The position numbers and the translations under genes are program-made. A stretch of DNA of 64,000 nucleotides from NCBI RefSeq assembly GCF_021555175.1, contig NZ_JAKGRW010000013.1, positions 1-64,000 on the forward strand, read 5' to 3'. This DNA is from Nocardioides alcanivorans. GTDB taxonomy: Bacteria; Actinomycetota; Actinomycetes; Propionibacteriales; Nocardioidaceae. How positions within the stretch are numbered: position 1 is the first letter of the stretch; every line of letters starts with the position of its first letter. A model generated the notes under the pieces. That model had not been told where the DNA came from. It worked only from the letters and a program-made list of their open reading frames with translations, and did not search any database. Shown here piece after piece: positions 54,834 through 62,689 of this stretch.

Positions 54834-56054
54834 TCAGCTGTAGTCGTGGAAACCCTTCTTGGTCTTGCGACCGAGGTGTCCGTCGGCCACGACCTTCTCG
54901 AGAGCGGGGGCCGGCGTGAAGCCAGGCTCCTGGAACTCGGCGTGGAGCTCCTGTTGGATCGCGAGCGACACGTCGTTCCCGACCACGTCGAGGAGCTGGA
55001 AGGGTCCCATCGGCAAGCCCGCCTGCTCCCGAATGGCCTCGTCGATCGCTTCGAGGGCGAGTCCCTGCTCGTGCAGCTTCACTGCGTCGTTGAGGTAGGG
55101 GAAGAGCAGACAGTTGACGATGAACCCGGCACGGTCACCGCAGGAGACGGCAACCTTGCCGACCTTGGCGCTCAGCGCACGCACCGTCTCGTCGACCTCG
55201 GCCGATGTCAGCGGAGTCGTCACGACCTCGACCAGCTTCATCACCGCAGCAGGATTGAAGAAGTGCATACCGATGACCCACTCCGGACGCCCGGTCGCCT
55301 CGGCGAGCCGGGCGATCGGGAGCGACGAGGTGGTCGTGCTCAGAATCGCACCCTGCTTGACGATCCGGTCGAGATCGCGGAAGAGCTCCAGCTTGATCTC
55401 GAGGTCCTCGGCGATGGCCTCGACGACGAGGTCGGCGTCTGCCAACGCCTCGCGCGACGTGGCAGGGGTCAGCCGGGCCAAGGTCGCCTCCTTGGCCGAC
55501 TCCTCGAGCTTGCCCTTCTCGACCGCACGGGAGAGGCCCTTGTCGATGAAGGCGCGCACGCCCGCCACCTTGTCGTCCGTACGCCCCACCACGATCACGT
55601 CATACCCGGCCTGGGCGAAGACCTGTGCGATGCCTGAAGCCATCGTCCCGGTGCCGACCACACCCACCGTGGCGATCTCGTGACGCATCGTCGGCGTGTC
55701 ATCGGCGTTGGGGGTCTCTCCGTCCACGACGACGTCCCCGCCCTCATAGGTGTAGAAACCACGACCGGAGGACTTGCCGAGGCGGCCGTCGGCCAACAGC
55801 TTCTCCAGCAACTCTGCCGGCTTGTGGAGGCTGTCGCCAGTCTCGGCGAAGCGGGCGGCAAGACCGTCGCGTACGACGTCGAGTCCGATCTCGTCCAGCA
55901 CGGTCAACGGACCGGCCGGGTAGCCGCAACCGAACCGCATCGCTGCGTCGATGTCGCCGCGGGAGGCGTAGCCCGCCTCATACATGCGCACCGCGTGGTT
56001 GAGGTACGGCAGCACCAAGGTGGTACTGATCTGCTCGCTCGTGGTCTGGCTCAT
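54834..56054 (-). CDS. 3-hydroxyacyl-CoA dehydrogenase with unusual domain order
   Basis: 406 residues from ATG 56054. The first about 105 residues are a 3HCDH C-terminal-type helical domain (LPYLNHAVRMYEAGYASRGDI, KSSGRGFYTYE). Next come the Rossmann domain (GVVGTGTMASGIAQVFAQAGYDV), the catalytic VIGMHFFNPAAVMKLVEVV, and a second helical domain ending KTKKGFHDYS. So the order is C-N-C instead of N-C. It interconverts 3-hydroxyacyl-CoA and 3-oxoacyl-CoA with NAD(P), and could reduce acetoacetyl-CoA toward crotonyl-CoA. The promoter carries the shared GTTAC-type element. Confidence 0.9.
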   Translation of the reverse strand: MSQTTSEQISTTLVLPYLNHAVRMYEAGYASRGDIDAAMRFGCGYPAGPLTVLDEIGLDVVRDGLAARFAETGDSLHKPAELLEKLLADGRLGKSSGRGFYTYEGGDVVVDGETPNADDTPTMRHEIATVGVVGTGTMASGIAQVFAQAGYDVIVVGRTDDKVAGVRAFIDKGLSRAVEKGKLEESAKEATLARLTPATSREALADADLVVEAIAEDLEIKLELFRDLDRIVKQGAILSTTTSSLPIARLAEATGRPEWVIGMHFFNPAAVMKLVEVVTTPLTSAEVDETVRALSAKVGKVAVSCGDRAGFIVNCLLFPYLNDAVKLHEQGLALEAIDEAIREQAGLPMGPFQLLDVVGNDVSLAIQQELHAEFQEPGFTPAPALEKVVADGHLGRKTKKGFHDYS

Positions 56055-56076
56055 GCCAGCAGATGATGGCACGTCC

Positions 56077-56092
56077 GTTACCGTTCAGTAAC
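56077..56092. promoter_or_regulatory. GTTAC-N6-GTAAC palindrome, 3-hydroxyacyl-CoA dehydrogenase
   Basis: GTTACCGTTCAGTAAC: perfect 5-bp arms with a near-palindromic centre, 22 nt upstream of the start codon. It is the best example of the element found before ccr, thiolase/epimerase and the mutase gene. Its form suits a TetR- or FadR-type dimer. Confidence 0.55.
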
Positions 56093-56189
56093 CCCTCAAT
56101 CACGATCTCGTCCTGTTGCTTGGGTCACAGTCGGCGTCCCGCTGCCTCGGTGCCGGCGCGGGCCCCGCCCCGGCACGGAGGACCACCGG

Positions 56190-56202
56190 TAGGGTCCTGC
56201 GC
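56190..56202 (+). promoter_or_regulatory. Leaderless -10 of nucS
   Basis: TAGGGT (56190-56195) followed by 7 nt and GTG 56203, without Shine-Dalgarno. Confidence 0.4.
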
Positions 56203-56892
56203 GTGAGAATCGTCGTTGCCCGCTGCCAGATCGACTACGCCGGCCGCCTCTCGGCCCACCTGCCGATGGCCACCCGGGTGTTGATGATCAAGGCCGACGG
56301 ATCCGTGCTGGTCCATTCGGACGGCGGCTCCTACAAGCCGCTCAACTGGATGTCGCCACCGTGCGCCCTTGCCGAAGGCACCACCGAGGACGGTCATGTC
56401 GAGTGGACGGTGACCGCCAAGGCACCGAAGGGCAAGACCCCCGACACGCTGCGGATCCTCATCGAACAGATCCAACACGACTCCCAGCACGACCTCGGGA
56501 TCGACCCGGGCCTGCAGAAGGACGGCGTCGAGAAGCACCTGCAGGAGCTGCTGGCCGAGCACCCGACGACCCTCTCCCCCGGTCTGTCGCTCGTACGCCG
56601 CGAGTTCCCGACAGCCATCGGACCCGTCGACCTGATGTGCCGTGACGGCAACGGCCAGTCCGTGGCGATCGAGGTGAAACGGCGCGGCGAGATCGACGGC
56701 GTCGAGCAACTCACCCGCTACCTCGAGCTCCTCAACCGCGACCCGCTGCTCCGCCCGGTCCGCGGGATCTTCACTGCCCAGGAGATCAAGCCGCAGGCCC
56801 GCGTGCTCGCCGAGGACCGCGGCATCCAGTGCGTGGTCGTCGACTACGACGCACTACGCGGCCTCGACAACGCCGAGGACCGGCTCTTCTGA
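56203..56892 (+). CDS. nucS: Endonuclease NucS (EndoMS), non-canonical mismatch repair
   Basis: 229-residue mismatch-specific endonuclease that replaces MutS/MutL in most actinobacteria, cutting both strands at G-T, G-G and T-T mismatches. N-terminal dimerisation domain ([35 protein letters not shown]) and C-terminal PD-(D/E)XK nuclease domain with catalytic GPVDLMCRD and [24 protein letters not shown] 56203 gives the conserved N-terminus. The stop overlaps the next ATG (TGATG). Confidence 0.96.
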   Translation: MRIVVARCQIDYAGRLSAHLPMATRVLMIKADGSVLVHSDGGSYKPLNWMSPPCALAEGTTEDGHVEWTVTAKAPKGKTPDTLRILIEQIQHDSQHDLGIDPGLQKDGVEKHLQELLAEHPTTLSPGLSLVRREFPTAIGPVDLMCRDGNGQSVAIEVKRRGEIDGVEQLTRYLELLNRDPLLRPVRGIFTAQEIKPQARVLAEDRGIQCVVVDYDALRGLDNAEDRLF

Positions 56893-57467
56893 TGAAGATC
56901 TATCACGTCGCCGAGAAGACCGCCTGGGAGGCCGCGACGACCGCTGGCGCCTATGCCCGCTCCACCCGCGGCCGCAGCCTCGAGGACGAGGGCTTCATCC
57001 ACGCAGCAGCGCAGGCACAGGTGTCCGGTGTCATCGAGCGCTTCTGGGCCGACCACCCCGGTCCCCTGGTGCTGCTGGAGATCGACACCGACAAGCTCAC
57101 CTCCCCGTGGAGGATGGAGCAGGTCGGCGACGAGTCGTTCCCGCACATCCACGGGGCGCTCAACCCCGGCGCCGTGGTCTCCGTCGAGGCACTGCCCACC
57201 GAGGCACTGCCCAGCGGCGCCACCACACCGCCTCGCACCTTCATGCAGGAGTACCTTGCAGAGTTCAGCTTCCGTCTCGGCACCGGCATCTTCGTGATGG
57301 TCATGGCCGCGATCTTCGGCTTCGGCTTCGAGCTGCTGGTCGCCGAGGACAGCGGCCTGTGGGGCCTGCTCCTCGGTTTCGCTCTGGCTGTCGCAGTCGT
57401 CGTCCCGATCACGCGGCGACGCCGAAGGAACGCCGCTCAGCAGCAGAAGGTCAACCCACGAGGCTGA
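56892..57467 (+). CDS. DUF952 domain protein with C-terminal membrane helices
   Basis: 191 residues. The DUF952 module (about 1-98) carries YHVAEKTAWEAATTAGAYA, DEGFIHAAAQAQVSGVIERFW and FPHIHGALNPGAVV. Two transmembrane helices (about 131-150 and 155-172) and a very basic tail follow. DUF952 alone is a common small protein of unknown function; a fusion to membrane helices is less usual. It is coupled to nucS by TGATG and overlaps the convergent oxidase gene by 17 bp. Confidence 0.78.
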   Translation: MKIYHVAEKTAWEAATTAGAYARSTRGRSLEDEGFIHAAAQAQVSGVIERFWADHPGPLVLLEIDTDKLTSPWRMEQVGDESFPHIHGALNPGAVVSVEALPTEALPSGATTPPRTFMQEYLAEFSFRLGTGIFVMVMAAIFGFGFELLVAEDSGLWGLLLGFALAVAVVVPITRRRRRNAAQQQKVNPRG

Positions 57468-58353
57468 CGACCTCCTCGGCGCTGCCCCACGCGAGAGTCA
57501 CCCCCGCACCACCATGCCCGTAGCAGTGCACGACGTCGCCCTCCCGCTCCACGCGGACGGACGGGCGCAACGGCCGCAGCCCGACCTTGTGCCGGATCAC
57601 CCTCGCCCCGGCCAGCTCCGGCACCAGTCGAGTGGCGCGGGCCAGGATGTCAGCCGCGGTCGCGGGATCCGGCGTACGGCTCCACTCGCCTGACTCCTCG
57701 GTGCCTCCGACCGTGATGTCGCGCGAGCGCGGGACGACGTAGGTCGGGCCATCGGCGTCGAGCCACCAACGGTCGAGACCCACCTGCTCGACGAGCACCA
57801 CCTGGCCCCGCACCGGTGCGACCGTCCGGTCCGCACCGAGCAGACGCGCCCCCAGTCCCGCGCAGTTGACGACGACGTCGGCACCGGTCGGCAGCGCCGA
57901 GAGGTTCATCCGCGTGATGGTGCCACCGAGCTCGTCGACGCGTCGCACCAACCAGCGCAGGAAGAGCGGCATCTCGATCACGGGCGCATGGAAGGTCCAC
58001 CCGTCGCGGTACCCCTCAGGCAGGGCCGTCTCACGGTCCAACGAGGGCACCGCCTCGCGCCACCACGGATCGGGCACGCGACGTCTGTGCACCTCGGTGC
58101 CGGTCACCATCCGCACCCCGGACTCGGGGTCGCCGGCGAGGGCGACGAACTCCGCAAAGCTCGCCGATCCCCACGCCAGGACCCGCTCCCGGGGCAACGA
58201 GAGGTAGGGGTACCACAGCGCGGCCGCGACGGCGCTGGTCGTCTCCAACGGCAGGTCACGTGCCAGTACGTCGACGCGATGGCCCTCTTCCAGCAGCCTG
58301 ACGGCGCAGGTCAGGCCGACGACACCAGCGCCGACCACGACCACGCGTGCCAC
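57451..58353 (-). CDS. D-amino-acid oxidase / FAD-dependent oxidoreductase
   Basis: 300-residue DAO-family flavoprotein. FAD-binding VVVVGAGVVGLTCAVRLLEEGH, then TTSAVAAALWYPYL, substrate-site YVVPRSRDITVGGTEESGEW and C-terminal GLRPLRPSVRVE and YGHGGAGVTLAWGSAEEV. This matches D-amino-acid oxidase (R-G-W/G-G-x-G-x-T pattern). It deaminates D-amino acids to 2-oxo acids with H2O2 release. It ends 13 nt upstream of nothing coding on its strand and has no operon partner. Confidence 0.88.
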   Translation of the reverse strand: MARVVVVGAGVVGLTCAVRLLEEGHRVDVLARDLPLETTSAVAAALWYPYLSLPRERVLAWGSASFAEFVALAGDPESGVRMVTGTEVHRRRVPDPWWREAVPSLDRETALPEGYRDGWTFHAPVIEMPLFLRWLVRRVDELGGTITRMNLSALPTGADVVVNCAGLGARLLGADRTVAPVRGQVVLVEQVGLDRWWLDADGPTYVVPRSRDITVGGTEESGEWSRTPDPATAADILARATRLVPELAGARVIRHKVGLRPLRPSVRVEREGDVVHCYGHGGAGVTLAWGSAEEVVSLVG

Positions 58354-58366
58354 GGGTCAGCCTCGA

Positions 58367-58897
58367 TCAGGCGTCCGCGCCGGCTTCGGCAGGTGCCGTG
58401 GGGTCGTCGCCCGCGTCGCCGAGCTCACGGGCGACGAAGTCCTCGATGTCGTCGATGTCGTCGACGTTGCGCTTCACGACGGCGAGCAGGTCACCCATGG
58501 TGGCGACCTCCTCGACCTGCTCCTTGATGAACCACTGCATGAACTGCTCGGAGGCGTAGTCGTGCTCCTCGCGAGCGGTCCGCAGCAGGGCGTTGATCTG
58601 GTCGGTGACGCGCTTCTCCTGCGCGAGGGCGAGCTCGACCGGCGCCACGACGCCGTCGAAGTCGCCCTGCGGAGCCTCGACGCCCGGGATCGACACCGGC
58701 ATGTCGGTATCGAGAAGGTACTTGACCATCATCATGGCGTGGCCGCGCTCCTCCAGTGCCTGGCGATAGAAGAGCGCCGCCATCTGCGGCATCGTCAGCG
58801 TCTCGTAGTGGACGGCACAGGCCAAGTACTGATTGTGGGCGGCCAACTCGTTGCCGATCTGTTCATTGAGCTGGTCGGCAAAGCGTGCGGCGGTCAC
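58367..58897 (-). CDS. Ferritin-like iron storage protein
   Basis: 176-residue ferritin. Ferroxidase-centre residues are in NEQIGNELAAHNQYLACAVHYE and FYRQALEERGHAMMMVKYLL, and in the C helices ALAQEKRVTDQINALLRTAREEHDY and FMQWFIKEQVEE. An acidic C-tail ends DPTAPAEAGADA. GTG 58897 follows GGAGGAGA. It follows a 75-residue Lys-rich gene whose upstream region has a DtxR/IdeR-like box, so iron control is plausible. Non-heme ferritin is more likely than bacterioferritin, since no clear heme Met is seen in place. Confidence 0.88.
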   Translation of the reverse strand: MTAARFADQLNEQIGNELAAHNQYLACAVHYETLTMPQMAALFYRQALEERGHAMMMVKYLLDTDMPVSIPGVEAPQGDFDGVVAPVELALAQEKRVTDQINALLRTAREEHDYASEQFMQWFIKEQVEEVATMGDLLAVVKRNVDDIDDIEDFVARELGDAGDDPTAPAEAGADA

Positions 58898-58935
58898 GGG
58901 GTCTCCTCCGGTTCGAGAGGCGTGACCTTCACGCC

Positions 58936-59163
58936 TCAGGCGGCCTTGGCAAGCTTCTTCTTGGTCAGCTTCTCGATCTTGACCAGCTTGCGCTTCTTGA
59001 CCGTATACCCGGCAGGAAGGGTGCCTTCCTTCAACATGCGGATGGGGCAGCGCTTGCACCGGTCCTTGGACACGCAGCACTTGGACTTCGGCATCTTCTT
59101 CTTGAGAGCCTTCTTGTCCTTCGCCTTGGCCTTCAGCTTGGCCTTGTCCTTCTTCTTCCCCAC
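58936..59163 (-). CDS. 75-residue Lys-rich protein with four Cys
   Basis: Starts at GTG 59163. The N-terminal 26 residues are nearly all Lys/Ala/Asp (KDKAKLKAKAKDKKALKKK). The centre has four cysteines in KCCVSKDRCKRCPIRML, a plausible zinc or iron-sulfur knuckle. The C-terminus is again basic (KIEKLTKKKLAKAA). It could bind nucleic acid or metal. It lies 38 nt upstream of the ferritin gene on the same strand, under a candidate iron box. No named family recognised. Confidence 0.7.
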   Translation of the reverse strand: MGKKKDKAKLKAKAKDKKALKKKMPKSKCCVSKDRCKRCPIRMLKEGTLPAGYTVKKRKLVKIEKLTKKKLAKAA

Positions 59164-59186
59164 ACTGCCGAGGATACGGCCCTGCT

Positions 59187-59205
59187 GAAGGATTGCCTAA
59201 CCTGT
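59187..59205. promoter_or_regulatory. DtxR/IdeR-like box upstream of the Lys-rich/ferritin genes
   Basis: On the minus strand the core GGTTAGGC is perfect and the 19-mer matches about 13 of 19 consensus positions by my count. It lies 24-42 nt before the Lys-rich gene start. In mycobacteria IdeR activates ferritin genes through such sites, which fits the neighbour. Confidence 0.5.
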
Positions 59206-59215
59206 GTGCTCCGCA

Positions 59216-59527
59216 TCACCCGACGCGTTGCCAGCCGGCACCGTCTCGTTCGAGGAGCACCGGCCCGGGTTCGGGCCAGGCACGCACCACCAGGACCGCC
59301 TCCCCGGGGTGCAGGTCCGCAATCTCGTCGAGGTCCTCGCCCTCGCCCACCGGGAGGTCCAGGGCAAGGGCCGCCTGGTGCGCGTACGCCGCCAGGTGCG
59401 TCGCGGCGTACACGCGCGTGAGCCGGGAGCCCGTCACCGAGCCTGCAGTGATCCTGAGCGCCTCAGGGTCCCCGACGCGATCAGGCGCGAGGACGACGAT
59501 GCGCGCGGAGCACTGGAGGTCCGACAT
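59216..59527 (-). CDS. 103-residue conserved-looking protein, unknown function
   Basis: Alpha/beta composition: SARIVVLAPDRVGDPEALRI, RLTRVYAATHLAAYAHQAAL, GEAVLVVRAWPEPGPVLL. No catalytic motif recognised. Its stop codon region is free, and its ATG at 59527 overlaps the stop of the downstream-reading mutase gene (TGATG), so it is translationally coupled to meaA. This suggests a role near the mutase, but that is only context. Confidence 0.65.
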   Translation of the reverse strand: MSDLQCSARIVVLAPDRVGDPEALRITAGSVTGSRLTRVYAATHLAAYAHQAALALDLPVGEGEDLDEIADLHPGEAVLVVRAWPEPGPVLLERDGAGWQRVG

Positions 59528-61523
59528 CAGTCCAGCTCGTTCGCCTTGCGGATCACGTCGACGATGCCACCCATGATCTCGGTCAGGCCGAAGTCCTTCG
59601 GCGTGTAGACCGCAGCAACCCCCTGCTCGACCAACGCCTTGGCGTCAGAGGTCGGGATGATGCCGCCGACGATCACCGGCACGTCACCCATGCCGGCCGC
59701 TTCGAGCCCTTGGAGCACTTCGGGCACGAGCTCCATGTGCGAGCCGGACAGGATCGACAGGCCGACGCAGTGGACGTCTTCGGCCGCAGCAGCAGCAACG
59801 ATCTGGTCAGGAGTCAGGCGGATGCCCTGGTAGACGACCTCGAAGCCGGCGTCCCGAGCGCGCACCGCAACCTGCTCGGCACCGTTGGAGTGGCCGTCGA
59901 GGCCGGGCTTGCCGACCAGCAGTCGCAGTCGGCCGCCCAGCTCCTCGCCGGTCGCCCTGACACGCTCGCGCACCGCGCTGAGTTCAGCACCAGCCTCCGC
60001 GACGACAGCCCCGGAGACGCCAGTGGGCGCACGGAACTCCCCGAACACCTCGCGCAGCGTGCCTGCCCACTCACCCGTGGTGGCCCCCGCGCGGGCGGCG
60101 ACGAGGGTCGCCGGGACGAGGTTGTCGGTGGTCTTGGCTGCAGCAGCCAAGGCGGCGAGCGCCTCGGTGACCGCCTGCTCGTCGCGTTGGGCCTTCCACT
60201 CCTCGACACTGGTGAGCGCAGCCTGCTCGGCAGCCGGGTCAGCGGTCTGGATGGCGCCGTCGAGGTCCGCCGTGAGCGGGGACTCCTCGGTGGTCTCGAA
60301 CTTGTTGACGCCGACGATGATCTCCTCCCCGACTCGATGCGGGCGCGGCGACGTGCGTGGCTGGAGACGAGCTCGGACTTCATGTAACCGGACTCGACGG
60401 CGGCGATGGCACCGCCGAGTGCCTGCACCCGGTCCATCTCCTCCTGGGCACTCGCGATGAGCTCGGCGACCTTGGCCTCGATCACGGTCGAGCCCTCGAA
60501 GATGTCGTCGTACTCGAGCAGGTCCGACTCGAAGGCGAGCACTTGCTGCAGGCGCAGCGACCACTGCTGGTCCCACGGCCGCGGAAGGCCGAGCGCCTCG
60601 TTCCACGCCGGCAGCTGGACCGCACGCGCGCGGGCGTTCTTGGAAAGGGTCACGCCGAGCATCTCGAGCACGATGCGCTGCACGTTGTTCTCCGGCTGCG
60701 CCTCGGTGAGTCCGAGGGAGTTGACCTGCACGCCGTAGCGGAACCGACGCATCTTCGGGTCCTGGACGCCGTAGCGCTCGCTGGTGATCTGGTCCCACAT
60801 CCGCGTGAAGGCCCGCATCTTGCAGGTCTCCTCGACGAAACGGACACCGGCGTTGACGAAGAAGGAGATGCGCCCGACGACCTTCTCGAAGTCGTCGTCC
60901 GAGACCTGGCCGGACGCCTTCACCTGGTCGAGCACGGCGATGGCGGTGCACAGCGCGTAGGCGAGTTCCTGCGTCGGCGTGGCACCGGCCTCCTGCAGGT
61001 GATAGCTGCAGATGTTGATCGGGTTCCACTTCGGGATGTTGTTGACCGTGTAGGCGATCGTGTCCGCGGTCAGCCGCAAGGAGTGCTGCGGCGGGAAGAC
61101 GTAGGTTCCGCGCGAGAGGTATTCCTTGATGATGTCGTTCTGCGTGGTGCCGGCAAGGAGCTGCGCGACCTCGCTCGGGTCCACGCCGGGGTTCTGCTCC
61201 TCGGCGGCCACCTGGTAGAGCGCCAGCAGCCACATCGCGGTGGCGTTGATCGTCATCGACGTGTTCATCTCGACGAGCGGGATCTGGTCGAAGAGCTTGC
61301 GCATCTCTCCCAGGTGCGGCACCGGTACGCCGACCTTGCCCACCTCACCGCGTGACAGCGGCGAGTCCGGGTCGTAGCCGGTCTGTGTCGGGAGGTCGAA
61401 GGCGACCGAGAGACCGGTCTGCCCCTTGGCCAGGTTCTTGCGGTACAACTCGTTGGACGCGGCGGCGGTCGAGTGGCCGGCGTACGTCCGCATCACCCAG
61501 GGACGGTCCTTCTCAGCGCTCAT
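59527..61523 (-). CDS. meaA: Ethylmalonyl-CoA mutase / MeaA-type cobalamin-dependent acyl-CoA mutase (frameshifted as read)
   Basis: Adenosylcobalamin-dependent mutase converting ethylmalonyl-CoA to methylsuccinyl-CoA; about 665 residues. The N-terminal TIM-barrel has RPWVMRTYAGHSTAAASNEL, FDLPTQTGYDPDSPLSRGEV and MNTSMTINATAMWLLALY, characteristic of MeaA/Ecm rather than MutB. The C-terminal B12 domain has GKPGLDGHSNGAEQ (the DxHxxG motif) and VGLSILSGSH. The frame breaks at C60327-60330 (plus strand); one added base gives RIESGEEIIVGVNKFETTE. ATG 61523 is the start. MeaB at 42744 and the adenosyltransferase at 62098 support it. Methylmalonyl-CoA mutase is the less likely alternative. Confidence 0.92.
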
Positions 61524-61545
61524 GAGCGTGAGCGTAGGCGATGTG

Positions 61546-61561
61546 GTGAGTGTTCAGTAAC
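61546..61561. promoter_or_regulatory. GTTAC-N6-GTAAC-like element, meaA
   Basis: GTGAGTGTTCAGTAAC, 22 nt upstream of the meaA start, the same distance as at the 3-hydroxyacyl-CoA dehydrogenase gene. It agrees with that site at 13 of 16 positions, including the identical right half GTTCAGTAAC. Confidence 0.55.
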
Positions 61562-61600
61562 CTGTTGGTGATGTGGTTCACGCCACGAACCTCCCAGAGG

Positions 61601-61900
61601 TCAGGCGATCCGTTCGAGATCGACGACCCGGATCAGGTGCGAGAGGTGCAGCATCCGGCGGACGGCGGGACCTGCGCCGCGCAGGGTCAGGTGCCGTCCG
61701 CGCTGCTCAGCGTTGCGCGTCGCGGCAGCCAGCACCCGGAGCGCGGTCAGGTCGATCACCGGCACCGCGGTGAGATCGACGACGAGGTCGTGGTCGCAGC
61801 CGTCGATGTGTTCATAGATGGCGGTCCGGACCCTCATCGTGTTCCGGACGTCGAAGTCGCCGGTGAGCACCAGCGTCGAACCGTTGTGGGTGATGTCCAT
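61601..61900 (-). CDS. STAS-domain anti-sigma factor antagonist
   Basis: 99 residues from ATG 61900 behind GGGAGGA; a longer in-frame start at 61951 exists but lacks such a site. Typical STAS fold: STLVLTGDFDVRNTMRVRTA, DLVVDLTAVPVIDLTALRVL and LTLRGAGPAVRRMLHL. The usual phosphorylated Ser of the DSSG loop is replaced by Thr in IDLTAL. It would bind a cognate anti-sigma kinase in a partner-switching pathway; no kinase gene is in the window. Confidence 0.85.
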   Translation of the reverse strand: MDITHNGSTLVLTGDFDVRNTMRVRTAIYEHIDGCDHDLVVDLTAVPVIDLTALRVLAAATRNAEQRGRHLTLRGAGPAVRRMLHLSHLIRVVDLERIA

Positions 61901-62085
61901 GTCATCCTCCCCTTCTCGGAAACTCCCGATAGCTTCCGTTGGCTCTGTCAACTCTTGTGACGGGGCTTGTCATTCACTATGACGCAAACCTCGGCTGTTT
62001 GGTTGCGTCCAGCACCCCGATTTCTTTCAGGGATCTCCCGGAGACAGCCTGTGGATGGCCGGAACGCACCGTCGGGTGCGACGAC

Positions 62086-62097
62086 TAGGGTCGAGGC
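62086..62097 (+). promoter_or_regulatory. Leaderless -10 of the cobalamin adenosyltransferase gene
   Basis: TAGGGT (62086-62091), 6 nt, then ATG 62098; no Shine-Dalgarno. Confidence 0.45.
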
Positions 62098-62670
62098 ATG
62101 GTGAATCTGACCCGCATCTACACCCGCACCGGCGACGCCGGCACGACCCGTCTCGGCGACATGAGCGAGACGACCAAGAACGACCTCAGGCTGGAGGCCT
62201 ACGCCACCGTCGACGAGGCCAACGCCGTCATCGGGGTCGCGTTGGCCACGGACGGCCTCGACGATCCGGTCGTCAAGGTGCTCACCGTCGTGCAGAACGA
62301 CCTCTTCGACGTCGGCGCCGACTTCTGCACCCCGGTGGTGCCCGACCCCGAGTACCCGCCACTGCGGATCGAGCAGGCCTACGTCGACCGGCTCGAGGGC
62401 TGGTGCGACGAATACAACGAGGAGCTGCCCAAGCTCCGCTCGTTCATCCTCAACGGCGGCACCCCGGCGGCCGCGCAGCTCCACGTCGCGCGCACCGTCG
62501 TACGTCGTGCCGAGCGGGCCGGGTGGGCCGCGTGGAGCGAGCACGAGGCGACGATGAACGTCCTGGCGATCAAGTACCTCAACCGCCTCTCCGACCTGCT
62601 CTTCATCCTCGCCCGACACGCCAACCGGGAGCAGGGCGACGTGCTATGGGTGCCCGGCGGCGAACGCTGA
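62098..62670 (+). CDS. Cob(I)alamin adenosyltransferase, PduO type
   Basis: 190-residue ATP:cobalamin adenosyltransferase making adenosylcobalamin, the cofactor of the mutase at 59527. PduO motifs: N-terminal RIYTRTGDAGTTRLGDMS (ATP phosphate binding), VDEANAVIGVALA, NDLFDVGADFCTP and RTVVRRAERAGWAAWSEHEA. ATG 62098 is preceded by a leaderless -10. Placement close to meaA, with meaB elsewhere in the window, supports a cofactor-supply role. Confidence 0.93.
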   Translation: MVNLTRIYTRTGDAGTTRLGDMSETTKNDLRLEAYATVDEANAVIGVALATDGLDDPVVKVLTVVQNDLFDVGADFCTPVVPDPEYPPLRIEQAYVDRLEGWCDEYNEELPKLRSFILNGGTPAAAQLHVARTVVRRAERAGWAAWSEHEATMNVLAIKYLNRLSDLLFILARHANREQGDVLWVPGGER

Positions 62671-62689
62671 CCCCGCACCACCCCTAGCC

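Noticed and set aside
61524..61600. Cobalamin riboswitch before meaA
   Set aside because: The gap is only 77 nt and lacks the conserved B12-box and the length for the fold.
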